From contig NC_060259.1 in assembly GCF_921293095.1 (NCBI RefSeq), positions 42,451,812-42,515,811 of the forward strand: DNA of 64,000 nt, written 5' to 3'. This DNA is from Ischnura elegans (taxonomy: Eukaryota > Arthropoda > Insecta > Odonata > Coenagrionidae). This document shows positions 25,632 to 38,053 of this stretch, in pieces. The position numbers and the translations under genes are program-made. Each line of letters opens with the position of its first letter. The first letter of the stretch is position 1. The notes under the pieces are model-generated. The model ran no database searches. It saw nothing but the letters and a program-made list of their open reading frames with translations, and was not told the DNA's origin.

Positions 25632-28619
25632 TGCCAGAATAAATGGATAGAGAAAATATCAGGTATTGATAAATTAGATGCATCATCATATATTTCATAA
25701 CGAAAAAGAAAAGAAACTCTTTCAAATTAGCAGGAGGAGCTTGCTGTGTTGGTGAGGGTATGAGGTGGTGGTGGTGTAAGATGTACCGGTCGTGGTAGTA
25801 GGGGGTGATTCCCATCCTTCCATAATAAAAGGAAGCGAATAAATTAACATCACAATGAACAATGAGATTTAAGAACTCCGATTTTTTCCTCCATGATCTG
25901 TATTATTTTTTATTGAAGAAGCAGATCTCATTAGTTATTTCATTGATTATTATAGCAATAAATTATAGTGATCTTCCTCTCAGCCCGTAAAATTCCTTAT
26001 ATTTCACTCATGATCAACTTAAAGTTGAATCTCAACGTTTTCAACACTCATAAATAACACTTTTCACCCATTTCCACGAAACACCGCATGGAAACGGTAG
26101 AGTACATTTCTTCTTCTTTATTTTAGGTATTCTAGTAGACATTTTTTCCATTTCCATTTCCATTCCTTTCTTAGTTCTGCAACTTTTTCTAGTGAGATTT
26201 AGGGGTAGGGGGTACCACAGGGGCCATGACTTCGTAACTATCTACGCAGCTATGCCTGTAATTGTTGAAATAAAAGTGTCCTCCATATTAGATGAGTATT
26301 ATTTTTTTAATTAGACGAACCATTACTTCATAATATTGCGTCAAACTCGGGTGCTTATACTTACGACGTGGGAAGTCAATGAAGATGACAAATATGCGTC
26401 GAAAAGTCGGAAAAGATATTAAAAAATTGACCCAACCTCAAAATAAACCAGAAGCATTACTAATAACTAGATATACGTGTAAATAGCACTTTCATTTTAA
26501 TTTTATAGCACCTTCAATTATAGTTTATAGCATTGAGTAGCGTCTTTCTTTTCTTTTTTCATTACACATTATCAGTAGATGACGACAAAGTGCGGTGAAA
26601 CACAGTTATTTGAAAAAATACGGAACAGTTTTAATAATGCGTTGACAAAAATTAATTAAGGAACTAGCTATATACTAAACTAGATCACCCCCGGTGAACT
26701 TCGTACCACCTGATAATCAATGAACGGTTTCAAAACACCAGTTCTAAATCAAGAACGGTTGTACTGATTTTAATAATTTTTGAATTATTATAAAAATATT
26801 AGTAAAAAATGTGCACTCAAGAAAACTACAAGAATAAGTATTACAATGGCTTGTTAGAAAGACATTTTTATTTATTCTATCTACGTTGGGTAGACGGGAG
26901 ACTTAACTTGCCCGCTCTTGGGACAAGCTTACATAACGCTAGACCGATGCTTGATTGACGTAACAATCTCGTGAATCGGCCCTAAGGAAGAACATTAATA
27001 TGTTATGACTTATGGCGCGCTATAGTTTTAACTCGGTTAGGTAAAGTGCACCGCGTAAATCTACCCCATGTGCAAACGTACCTCTGTCTACCCTACACAT
27101 TCGGGTCTATTCCATTGAGCCAAGCACCTTCCGATATACAAGACAAAACACAAAATGTCATCATCGTATAGATCGCTAACGATCTTTGGTAGCGTTTTTA
27201 ATAACCGTAGTCAAGGTGACAGTCTGAAAAAAAAAACATTCTCAGGAAGAAAGGTAAAGAGGGAGAAATGTCTCTATATTCCAATTGGTGAACTCACCGA
27301 TTTTTGCGCCTTTTAGACGGAAGCGTGCGAAAATGGGCTGGCGGGGGCGGTGATGTAGCCTGTATGGTCTAGTTTGAGTCTCATTCAATTAGCAGTAAGA
27401 GCCGGCAGAGCATTTCCATAGAGCTCGTGACTAAATTTACGAATTTACCATCGAAAAGACAAATTTGCTGATTAAACATCGTAAAAGTCCAGTCATGGCG
27501 CCTATGTCGCATTTATTCACGTGCATCGCATCAATATCGCATTTATCACATTAGCAATTTTTACGTATCACTACAAATAACTTATTGGTCATGAAGCACA
27601 CTCGTTGGTTCAGACAGGAGATACCCATTTCCTCTCGTTTCTCATTGTTCTCTAAGCTCTCATGCTTTCACTTATTCTGTTTTTATTTTGCTAACTATGT
27701 CAAAAAATTAAAGTATTTTCTCAATTATCATTAGGATACATCTATGCTGGTAATCACTTATTTATTCGAAAAGTCAATGGTTTTCATTCAAAAAGTAAGC
27801 ACAATCTTCTACCATAATCAACGTATTTTAATGCGCATCATCCTAATGAGATTTTTTTATTTTGATATTTCGTACAGATAATTTTCGATCACAATTTTTG
27901 TTACGTATCTCCAGCTTAATTTAGCTAATTCCGCAAGCAATATAAGTGTTATGCGTCATCAAAATGGTATGTGAGAGTAGTTTCCATAGAGGCAAAGCCG
28001 TTTCCTGCTCCGAATTCGATCATTATAATGTAAAATTTTAGAACTCAGGTCTACAAGCTCCTTACATGACTTATGATCCCACAAATCAATACAAATATAT
28101 TTTAGACGTCAATTTACGGGAAGAAATCTCTTTTACATTCATTTATAGCGATTAATTTACCCACTGGAGGCGCTCCAAGCCCCCCCCCCCCCTTGCCCCC
28201 CCCCACCCTCCCAAAGCTTTTATTTCTTAGCTTACCATGATCTAACCTTTATATGATCCGGATGCGTCATGTCTCTTTCAAACAAAAAATTTTTAGAATG
28301 TGTAAGCTTTATTTGAGTGATGGAGTCACAGATGGATACTACTTATTTATCTCCAATAGTCAGAAAAATATGGTTCAAACTGGAGGAAAAATATCAATAA
28401 AGTTCAAAGCTCATGCCATAGAGACATAGGAGTAGGAATAATTAACATATTTGAGTAATTATCGAGGATTCTGACTATGGAAAACATAAGTGACTTTTAT
28501 TCATCTAATCAATGAACAGGTAACATAATTTTTTTGTAGTTTATATATTTCAAGCCGTCATGAATCATATGTTGATATCTGCACTGTTTGGTTTCCATTT
28601 CTTCAATCAAATTAAATAA

Positions 28620-28811
28620 TTATCTCCAAACTTCTTTGCAATACTCTGTGATTAGAATTGTTTTGGTAAATATTGTCGTGTCCGTAAACGTCCAGTCGCT
28701 CTCGTTGCGGCTCGTGAGAGAACAGGATGCGTTCCAAGTGTAAAAGGACGAGTATTCTGCTCCACAATTGTCAGTTTTTGGTCCAAAGCCGAATCTTAAC
28801 CTACGGAGCAC
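28620..28811 (-). other. Unassigned 63-codon ORF, left arm (mirror at 30574-30765 +)
   Basis: The frame includes LRFGFGPKTDNCGAEYSSF, three Cys and two N-glycosylation sequons (NAS, NES). It has no ATG start, and neighbouring exons are not evident. It may be an exon of the same hypothetical gene as 25362-25631, since both read outward from the centre, or it may be chance. Confidence 0.15.
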
Positions 28812-29684
28812 TAGCCTCCCAGTGAACTAGAGAGAGAAAGACTAACTCAGACGGTTATAGATTCGTTAAGTGCTTTGACGTCTTGACCCTGATTTCCCCC
28901 AAGCTCCTCCGGTTGTAGCCCGGACGGTCTACAACCCCGATTTTCAGGGTCCTGTCCTGATCGTCGTAGGGATGCGACAATATTTTATTCCAATAGATCA
29001 GCATTTCTTAGAAAAACAAACTTCCATTACGGTGAAATGCAGGTAATTTACAGTACATATTACTGTAATGAAGTTTATTATGAAAAATACTTAGATAGTT
29101 TATCTTCAGCGTTTAATTGCAGGCTATGTTTTATTCACGGAGCCTTGATATTGAAATTTTCACTTTAACCAATTTGTTATACTTGTAGTAACTTGAGTGT
29201 TTTTAAACCAAAGCTCCTTAGGCACATACCATTCTTATCATTGGAATAAATGAAATCAAAAGTGACGGCGATTTGGATTTATCGGTGAAAACTAACGCCA
29301 TCTATTACTATCTATCCAAACAAGGTCGTTATCTTCAATCGCTTCGTGCAATGTGATTGGTTGGATATTTCACCATCCCCTCCAGGACCAACATCCTATT
29401 ATTGCCGAGCATAAATGAAGGGGTAAAGGCTATAACTCCATCAGTGTGCGGACCAAGGCGTCGCTGATGTGACATCGTCTTGCATACGGTGATAAACAAT
29501 CATCAAAAACAAGCAAATGACCATTGGAGAGAAAGAACCACTGGTTACTATTTGGTTTGGAATCCTACGGTACACTTTGGCATTTGGCATTTTTGCTAAA
29601 TTTGAATATTTTTTCATTTTACTGATTTTTCGATACTTCCTGAATGCAAATATTTTTCACTCCATTAGCAAAATGTACCGTAGG

Positions 29685-29700
29685 ATTCCAAATTTGGAAT
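29685..29700. other. Centre of symmetry of the giant palindrome
   Basis: ATTCCAAATTTGGAAT is perfectly self-complementary, and the symmetry continues on both sides without a spacer. The 67-codon ORFs at 29517-29720 (+) and 29665-29868 (-) both run across this point. They are the same sequence read twice, so they are not evidence for a gene. Confidence 0.9.
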
Positions 29701-32700
29701 CCTACGGTACATTTTGCTAATGGAGTGAAAAATATTTGCATTCAGGAAGTATCGAAAAATCAGTAAAATGAAAAAATATTCAAATTTAGCAAAAATGCCA
29801 AATGCCAAAGTGTACCGTAGGATTCCAAACCAAATAGTAACCAGTGGTTCTTTCTCTCCAATGGTCATTTGCTTGTTTTTGATGATTGTTTATCACCGTA
29901 TGCAAGACGATGTCACATCAGCGACGCCTTGGTCCGCACACTGATGGAGTTATAGCCTTTACCCCTTCATTTATGCTCGGCAATAATAGGATGTTGGTCC
30001 TGGAGGGGATGGTGAAATATCCAACCAATCACATTGCACGAAGCGATTGAAGATAACGACCTTGTTTGGATAGATAGTAATAGATGGCGTTAGTTTTCAC
30101 CGATAAATCCAAATCGCCGTCACTTTTGATTTCATTTATTCCAATGATAAGAATGGTATGTGCCTAAGGAGCTTTGGTTTAAAAACACTCAAGTTACTAC
30201 AAGTATAACAAATTGGTTAAAGTGAAAATTTCAATATCAAGGCTCCGTGAATAAAACATAGCCTGCAATTAAACGCTGAAGATAAACTATCTAAGTATTT
30301 TTCATAATAAACTTCATTACAGTAATATGTACTGTAAATTACCTGCATTTCACCGTAATGGAAGTTTGTTTTTCTAAGAAATGCTGATCTATTGGAATAA
30401 AATATTGTCGCATCCCTACGACGATCAGGACAGGACCCTGAAAATCGGGGTTGTAGACCGTCCGGGCTACAACCGGAGGAGCTTGGGGGAAATCAGGGTC
30501 AAGACGTCAAAGCACTTAACGAATCTATAACCGTCTGAGTTAGTCTTTCTCTCTCTAGTTCACTGGGAGGCTAGTGCTCCGTAGGTTAAGATTCGGCTTT
30601 GGACCAAAAACTGACAATTGTGGAGCAGAATACTCGTCCTTTTACACTTGGAACGCATCCTGTTCTCTCACGAGCCGCAACGAGAGCGACTGGACGTTTA
30701 CGGACACGACAATATTTACCAAAACAATTCTAATCACAGAGTATTGCAAAGAAGTTTGGAGATAATTATTTAATTTGATTGAAGAAATGGAAACCAAACA
30801 GTGCAGATATCAACATATGATTCATGACGGCTTGAAATATATAAACTACAAAAAAATTATGTTACCTGTTCATTGATTAGATGAATAAAAGTCACTTATG
30901 TTTTCCATAGTCAGAATCCTCGATAATTACTCAAATATGTTAATTATTCCTACTCCTATGTCTCTATGGCATGAGCTTTGAACTTTATTGATATTTTTCC
31001 TCCAGTTTGAACCATATTTTTCTGACTATTGGAGATAAATAAGTAGTATCCATCTGTGACTCCATCACTCAAATAAAGCTTACACATTCTAAAAATTTTT
31101 TGTTTGAAAGAGGCATGACGCATCCGGATCATATAAAGGTTAGATCATGGTAAGCTAAGAAATAAAAGCTTTGGGAGGGTGGGGGGGGGGCAAGGGGGGG
31201 GGGGGGCTTGGAGCGCCTCCAGTGGGTAAATTAATCGCTATAAATGAATGTAAAAGAGATTTCTTCCCGTAAATTGACGTCTAAAATATATTTGTATTGA
31301 TTTGTGGGATCATAAGTCATGTAAGGAGCTTGTAGACCTGAGTTCTAAAATTTTACATTATAATGATCGAATTCGGAGCAGGAAACGGCTTTGCCTCTAT
31401 GGAAACTACTCTCACATACCATTTTGATGACGCATAACACTTATATTGCTTGCGGAATTAGCTAAATTAAGCTGGAGATACGTAACAAAAATTGTGATCG
31501 AAAATTATCTGTACGAAATATCAAAATAAAAAAATCTCATTAGGATGATGCGCATTAAAATACGTTGATTATGGTAGAAGATTGTGCTTACTTTTTGAAT
31601 GAAAACCATTGACTTTTCGAATAAATAAGTGATTACCAGCATAGATGTATCCTAATGATAATTGAGAAAATACTTTAATTTTTTGACATAGTTAGCAAAA
31701 TAAAAACAGAATAAGTGAAAGCATGAGAGCTTAGAGAACAATGAGAAACGAGAGGAAATGGGTATCTCCTGTCTGAACCAACGAGTGTGCTTCATGACCA
31801 ATAAGTTATTTGTAGTGATACGTAAAAATTGCTAATGTGATAAATGCGATATTGATGCGATGCACGTGAATAAATGCGACATAGGCGCCATGACTGGACT
31901 TTTACGATGTTTAATCAGCAAATTTGTCTTTTCGATGGTAAATTCGTAAATTTAGTCACGAGCTCTATGGAAATGCTCTGCCGGCTCTTACTGCTAATTG
32001 AATGAGACTCAAACTAGACCATACAGGCTACATCACCGCCCCCGCCAGCCCATTTTCGCACGCTTCCGTCTAAAAGGCGCAAAAATCGGTGAGTTCACCA
32101 ATTGGAATATAGAGACATTTCTCCCTCTTTACCTTTCTTCCTGAGAATGTTTTTTTTTTCAGACTGTCACCTTGACTACGGTTATTAAAAACGCTACCAA
32201 AGATCGTTAGCGATCTATACGATGATGACATTTTGTGTTTTGTCTTGTATATCGGAAGGTGCTTGGCTCAATGGAATAGACCCGAATGTGTAGGGTAGAC
32301 AGAGGTACGTTTGCACATGGGGTAGATTTACGCGGTGCACTTTACCTAACCGAGTTAAAACTATAGCGCGCCATAAGTCATAACATATTAATGTTCTTCC
32401 TTAGGGCCGATTCACGAGATTGTTACGTCAATCAAGCATCGGTCTAGCGTTATGTAAGCTTGTCCCAAGAGCGGGCAAGTTAAGTCTCCCGTCTACCCAA
32501 CGTAGATAGAATAAATAAAAATGTCTTTCTAACAAGCCATTGTAATACTTATTCTTGTAGTTTTCTTGAGTGCACATTTTTTACTAATATTTTTATAATA
32601 ATTCAAAAATTATTAAAATCAGTACAACCGTTCTTGATTTAGAACTGGTGTTTTGAAACCGTTCATTGATTATCAGGTGGTATGAAGTTCACCGGGGGTG

Positions 32701-33754
32701 ATCTAGTTTAGTATATAGCTAGTTCCTTAATTAATTTTTGTCAACGCATTATTAAAACTGTTCCGTATTTTTTCAAATAACTGTGTTTCACCGCACTTTG
32801 TCGTCATCTACTGATAATGTGTAATGAAAAAAGAAAAGAAAGACGCTACTCAATGCTATAAACTATAATTGAAGGTGCTATAAAATTAAAATGAAAGTGC
32901 TATTTACACGTATATCTAGTTATTAGTAATGCTTCTGGTTTATTTTGAGGTTGGGTCAATTTTTTAATATCTTTTCCGACTTTTCGACGCATATTTGTCA
33001 TCTTCATTGACTTCCCACGTCGTAAGTATAAGCACCCGAGTTTGACGCAATATTATGAAGTAATGGTTCGTCTAATTAAAAAAATAATACTCATCTAATA
33101 TGGAGGACACTTTTATTTCAACAATTACAGGCATAGCTGCGTAGATAGTTACGAAGTCATGGCCCCTGTGGTACCCCCTACCCCTAAATCTCACTAGAAA
33201 AAGTTGCAGAACTAAGAAAGGAATGGAAATGGAAATGGAAAAAATGTCTACTAGAATACCTAAAATAAAGAAGAAGAAATGTACTCTACCGTTTCCATGC
33301 GGTGTTTCGTGGAAATGGGTGAAAAGTGTTATTTATGAGTGTTGAAAACGTTGAGATTCAACTTTAAGTTGATCATGAGTGAAATATAAGGAATTTTACG
33401 GGCTGAGAGGAAGATCACTATAATTTATTGCTATAATAATCAATGAAATAACTAATGAGATCTGCTTCTTCAATAAAAAATAATACAGATCATGGAGGAA
33501 AAAATCGGAGTTCTTAAATCTCATTGTTCATTGTGATGTTAATTTATTCGCTTCCTTTTATTATGGAAGGATGGGAATCACCCCCTACTACCACGACCGG
33601 TACATCTTACACCACCACCACCTCATACCCTCACCAACACAGCAAGCTCCTCCTGCTAATTTGAAAGAGTTTCTTTTCTTTTTCGTTATGAAATATATGA
33701 TGATGCATCTAATTTATCAATACCTGATATTTTCTCTATCCATTTATTCTGGCA

Positions 33755-34024
33755 GTGATTATTAAGGAGAAGACTACAAGATGTACTGGAGGTGTTCACC
33801 TTCCTCAAGAAGTAAGAGTTGGAGGATGGGTGAGGTATCGGAAGGAGAGGATTAGTACCCGATATGGAGAGGGGTTGTTGACCCTAATTAATTATGATGG
33901 GGGAGAGAGAAATCTATACTATCCCCGGATGTTCAGGACGACTGAAGGGGGAGTATGTTTCTACAACTTAAACGGGGATGAAAAGTTTTATGCACGCAAA
34001 TTAATAAAAAACATTACAAATTAA
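33755..34024 (+). CDS. Hypothetical terminal exon in right arm (89 codons)
   Basis: This is the mirror copy of 25362-25631. A pyrimidine-rich tract and CAG end at 33755, so coding as an exon would start at 33756. The frame runs VIIKEKTTRCTGG to the stop at 34022-34024, followed by AT-rich DNA. No ATG opens the frame, so any gene needs an upstream exon, which I could not define. Confidence 0.25.
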   Translation: MIIKEKTTRCTGGVHLPQEVRVGGWVRYRKERISTRYGEGLLTLINYDGGERNLYYPRMFRTTEGGVCFYNLNGDEKFYARKLIKNITN

Positions 34025-34209
34025 AAAATTTATTATTTATTTCTTAATTTATTTACCCAGAACAATAACCCTTAAATATGTTAGAGGTTGCATTAGAATG
34101 ATGGGAATGATCTTTCCATATTAAAAACAGTGAAAAATTTAACACTAATTTGGGATATTAGAATAGAAAGTATTAATATTAGAGAACAGGTTAATACAAA
34201 GTATGGTTT

Positions 34210-35561
34210 CGTTTATTAGCTTTAATGATGAAAATTTTATGTAATAGACGTCAAAACGATATATCGTGAAATAGGAGTACCCTTGCACCCTGGCAATGGA
34301 GCCTCAAGGGTCTGAGGAAATTTAATTGTTTCATCCGAGAGATGATATAATGCTAACAGCTATGCCGTTTAAAGCTTACATTTATCTATTGAAATGTGGA
34401 AGATATTAAAGTTTGATGCTGCTGTGACGTCATATGCCAGCTTCGGCATGCACCTTTGGAGGCTTACCGGTTGAATACGTAAAAAATAATCAGTGATTCG
34501 TATATTACGACAAAGGAGGAACATTTTCTGTAATAACTGACAAAACGCTTAGTCTTCAAATAAGATACCCTGGTATCCTTACTTTGGACCCTGAATAAGT
34601 CTTAGATAGTTTGATGGTTGCATTACAAGGATAATAAAATGCTGACAGCTATGCCGTTTAAAGCAAAAATTTATTTATTCAAATGTAGAAGACATTAAAG
34701 GTAGATGAAGCTGTGACGTCATGCGCTATGATCGGCATTCAGTTAAAGAGACTTTCAGTTTGAATTTGTAAAATATAATTAGTGATTCGTGTATAACAAT
34801 GAAAGAGGAACATTTTCTGTAATAACTGTCAACACGCTAACTCTTCAAATTGGATACCCTAGTACCCTTACTATGGACCCTGAATGAGTATTAGGAAATT
34901 TGATGATTGGATTCGAAGGATGATAAAATGCTTACAGCTATGCCGTTTAAAGCAAAAATTTATCTATTCAAATGTGGAAGATATTCAAGGTAAATGATGC
35001 TGTGACGTCATGCGCCAAACTCCCCATTCACTTTTTGAGAGTAACGGGTTAAATTCGTAAAAGATAATCAGTGATTCGTATATTACGACAAAGGAGGAAC
35101 ATTTTCTGTAATAACTGACAAAACGCTTACTCTTCAAATAAGATACCCTGGTATCCTTACTTTGGACCCTGAATAAGTCTTAGATAGTTTGATTGTTGAA
35201 TTCGAAGGATAATAAAATGCTGACAGCTCTGCCGTTTAAAGCAAAAATTTATCTGTTCAAATGTGGAAGATATGAAAGGTAGATGAAGCTGTGACGTCAT
35301 GCACTAGGATCGCATTCAGTTTTAGAGACTTACAGTTTGAATTCGTAAAATATAATCAGTGATTCGTGTATAACAATAAAAGAGGAACATTTTCTGTAAT
35401 AACTGTCAACACGCTAACTCTTCAAATTGGATACCCTAGTACCCTTACTTTGGACCCTGAATGAGTATTAGGAAATTTGATGATTTCATTTGAAGGATGA
35501 TAAAATGTTAACAGCTATTCTGTTTAAAGCAAAACTTTATCTATTCAAATGTGGAAGATAT
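34210..35561 (-). repeat. Tandem array of ~290-bp units, right arm (mirror)
   Basis: This is the inverted copy of the array at 23824-25175. TGACGTCA recurs at 34425-34432, 34714-34721, 35003-35010 and 35292-35299, a spacing of 289 bp. The same alternation of unit types is present. Confidence 0.85.
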
Positions 35562-36852
35562 ATAAGGTTTTATAAGTTTCCCCCAAACGAGAAAAATTTT
35601 CAGTCCAAACTCCATTTGAAATCGATTTTTGGGCACTTTAAGAGGGAATTATGAAAAATAAATTTATTTATCGTATATAAAGTTGAAAGACGAACAAGTT
35701 CGATATTTATTGTCAAAATGCTAACTCTACAAATTAGGGTACATGGTTACCCTAACCCTGAATCCTTGGGAGTCGGAGAAATTTTGATTAGTGTATTCGA
35801 AGGATAGTTAAACTAAATCACTTTTACCGTTTACAGTTTTCATTTATCACTTCAAATAAGATAGATACTGAGGTTTAAGTTTCATTCTCATGCCCTTCCC
35901 TCAGAGTGTAGGGGTCACACCCGAAGTGTAAAGTGTTAAACAATATACGTAATGGATGACCAGTTACTTACTGAACAACTTTCCAATTTAAACTATATTT
36001 TTATCTCTTCAAATAAAGGAGTTATTGAGCAAAATTCCCGAAATTTTCGGGTTTTTTGGTCATAGGGCCAAAACCGTTGGTCCAATCGGTCTGAAACTTG
36101 GGGAAATTACTCACTACGTAGTAGTGAGTACCCCCCGCCCTGATCGACCCCTTAAGGGGTATATAGGGGGTGTCAGGACAAAATTAAATTTCCCTTACCC
36201 TGAATACCCTTAAGTACCCTGAAAAGGGTATTTTCGAGAAAAATATCAGGGATTAATGCTAGTTGACAGAATTTCCCTTGTAAGGTGTTTTGAAGCTCTC
36301 AGATCAATTTTATCGGTTTTAATGACCTAAAACTTCCATGGACTTCTAAAAAATATAACCAAAAGAATATGGACTCAGGTTGGCACCCACTAATTCACTC
36401 TCTGAGGTGGTCCTCCCAATTTCTATTGACTTCTTATGGCGACGGTAGCTATGTTTGAAAACCAAGTTTTGAAATGCGTATGGTCATGTTTAGGGCGGAG
36501 GCGACCTCGGTACGTGCGTCTAATGGGGGCTTGTACAGCGAGACGCCTTTCCCCGCGGTTGCTACGCGGAAGCGCCTTTGGATTGTCCCCGTTTTCTCAT
36601 TGAAAAGCATTTATTTTCAAAATGTTCAATAACAAAGTAGTTAGAGGTATTATTTCGGTTATTTCCGATGCCGAGACGGGGAAATACGATTCACGTTACC
36701 TCCACGTATGAGGAGATCTTGCTAACTACCAATGGGAACATATCCAACTCGAGTGGGAGAAGCTATGGGCTCGGCACGTGTCTGGAATTCACCGGGAGTG
36801 AAAGGGAACGCTTAATTTGACCTTGTCCCAGCTTCGGCATTTTGATACTACT

Positions 36853-36859
36853 CTTATCA
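36853..36859 (+). repeat. Right 7-bp direct repeat (CTTATCA) abutting the palindrome
   Basis: This is the partner of 22524-22530. It lies directly after the right terminal GATACTAC(T). The flanking DNA beyond it (TGCCCAAGACGTCACGTCAC) is unique and unlike the left flank. Confidence 0.7.
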
Positions 36860-37950
36860 TGCCCAAGACGTCACGTCACAGGCTCAAAGGGGAGTAATTG
36901 TGCCCTAACTGTGGTATTCCTGGACCTAGAAGGATTTTTGTAAATGAAAAGAAAATTTACGATAAATAAACTCCAATTTATCTCTACACTGCTTACAGGA
37001 TAAGTAGATATTTCTAAGATAGATTCTTAGCAATAGGCAGATTGTTATGGAAGTTTTAGGGGTCTTGCTCCAGGCAGTCAATGTCGTTTTATCTCGATTT
37101 CAGACGAGACCATAGTTTTTCCAGTGAACTCTCCGGATTACCTCAAAAGTTTACCATTCACAAAAAAGCCAACACTTATGTTCTCGAAAGAGGGAAATCC
37201 AAATTCATCAAAATAAAATGGTGTATCGTGTTCCCATTCCACTAATTTCCATGAATATCCAAATTTTCGTGGGTTTTTATCTAGCTCATTTACCATCATT
37301 TATCTTTCCATGTCCGAATTATTTGCCATATGGAACCTCGAATAATTCAACAACCAAAGCAAGACTGCGCAGGAATACTTACTTCATGTTTTATGAATTC
37401 ATAATCATAGGATAGTTCCTTTTTCATTAATTTAGTTATTAAATTTCACCTTAAAGGAAATTACCTTGTTCTTCCTCATTTTCGTATCATAAAAAGCCTA
37501 GTTAATCAATTGTATGGTGATTTATGCAGACATTGGCGGTAAATGGGCATAATATGATATCCAAATATTTCCGGAATCTGATAATGAGTTTTGAACATAA
37601 GTGATGATGCCAGATACCAAAAATCAAATATCCTCTTCCGATTAAATATCAATACCGGTAAAACATTGCCTCTCGATGAATAACACCGTGTATTATATGA
37701 TAAGAAATACTATTTTAAACCAACATTTAACTTTCAATATCGCATAGGCCTAGATTCACAACTCTCCCTAGTTTGAATTTCCGCGCTGAATTTATGAGAA
37801 AGCTTAATATTTGAAATTAAATTAATTAATGAGGATTTAAACGCAAAATTTATTAGGTTTAGTCCCATTTTTTCATTGAAATTCTTTATTTATTGTGATT
37901 TAAATGGAATGCTTTAATCTCCACACCAATTTTTTTCTTGTTCCTCTACC
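36860..37950. other. Intergenic DNA between palindrome and VDAC
   Basis: AT-rich sequence with no supported ORF, RNA gene or repeat boundary. The VDAC promoter probably lies in its last few hundred bases. Confidence 0.4.
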
Positions 37951-37959
37951 TCCCAGAGC

Positions 37960-38053
37960 AGACCATGCGCAGATCTCCTGCGCTCTTTCCTTCGTCTGGA
38001 CTCCTGCATCGCGTTGTGGTGCCTGTAATTTTGCATAGAAAATTTTGATCAAA
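37960..38053 (+). promoter_or_regulatory. Candidate promoter and non-coding first exon of VDAC
   Basis: A locally GC-richer stretch (GCGCAGATCTCCTGCGCTCT) is followed by a consensus donor GTGAGT at 38054-38059. It lies 0.9 kb upstream of the exon whose acceptor is 3 bases before the VDAC ATG. An untranslated first exon is required by that acceptor. The exact transcription start cannot be seen. Confidence 0.35.

Larger units (their letters stand above)
22531..29692 (+). repeat. Left arm of the palindrome
   Basis: This arm is about 7.16 kb and the inverse of 29693-36852. Differences seen by eye include G at 26703 (the right arm pairs as A), T at 28272 (right C), C9 against G10 in a homopolymer near 28200, and one extra T and one extra C near 24615-24635. 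The rest that I compared is identical. Confidence 0.85.
22531..36852. mobile_element. Giant palindromic (foldback-like) element, ~14.3 kb, no spacer
   Basis: The sequence from 22531 to about 29692 is repeated in reverse complement from 29693 to about 36851. The sum of paired coordinates stays between about 59382 and 59386, showing only a few small indels over more than 7 kb per arm. The two arms meet directly at ATTCCAAA|TTTGGAAT. The outer ends are GTAGTATCAAAATGCC and its inverse, and CTTATCA directly abuts both ends. Each arm has a ~0.8-1.3-kb outer part, an array of ~290-bp tandem units, then about 4.5 kb of unique sequence. Long inverted arms with internal tandem subrepeats and a short target duplication are the hallmarks of foldback elements (Drosophila FB, Galileo). 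No transposase was found, so it would be non-autonomous. A segmental inverted duplication or assembly fold-back must be considered. Confidence 0.8.
29693..36852 (-). repeat. Right arm of the palindrome
   Basis: This is the reverse complement of the left arm. All features on the right arm + strand (tandem array 34210-35561, short ORFs at 30574 and 33755) mirror those on the left arm - strand. Confidence 0.85.

Noticed and set aside
29517-29868. Two identical 67-codon ORFs on opposite strands across the palindrome centre
   Set aside because: They are the same self-complementary DNA read from each strand. Symmetry alone creates them, so they are not evidence for coding.
22531-36852. Pure assembly artefact as the explanation of the palindrome
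   Set aside because: Not excluded. However, base differences between the arms, unique flanks and the CTTATCA duplication at both edges make a real insertion the better reading for now.
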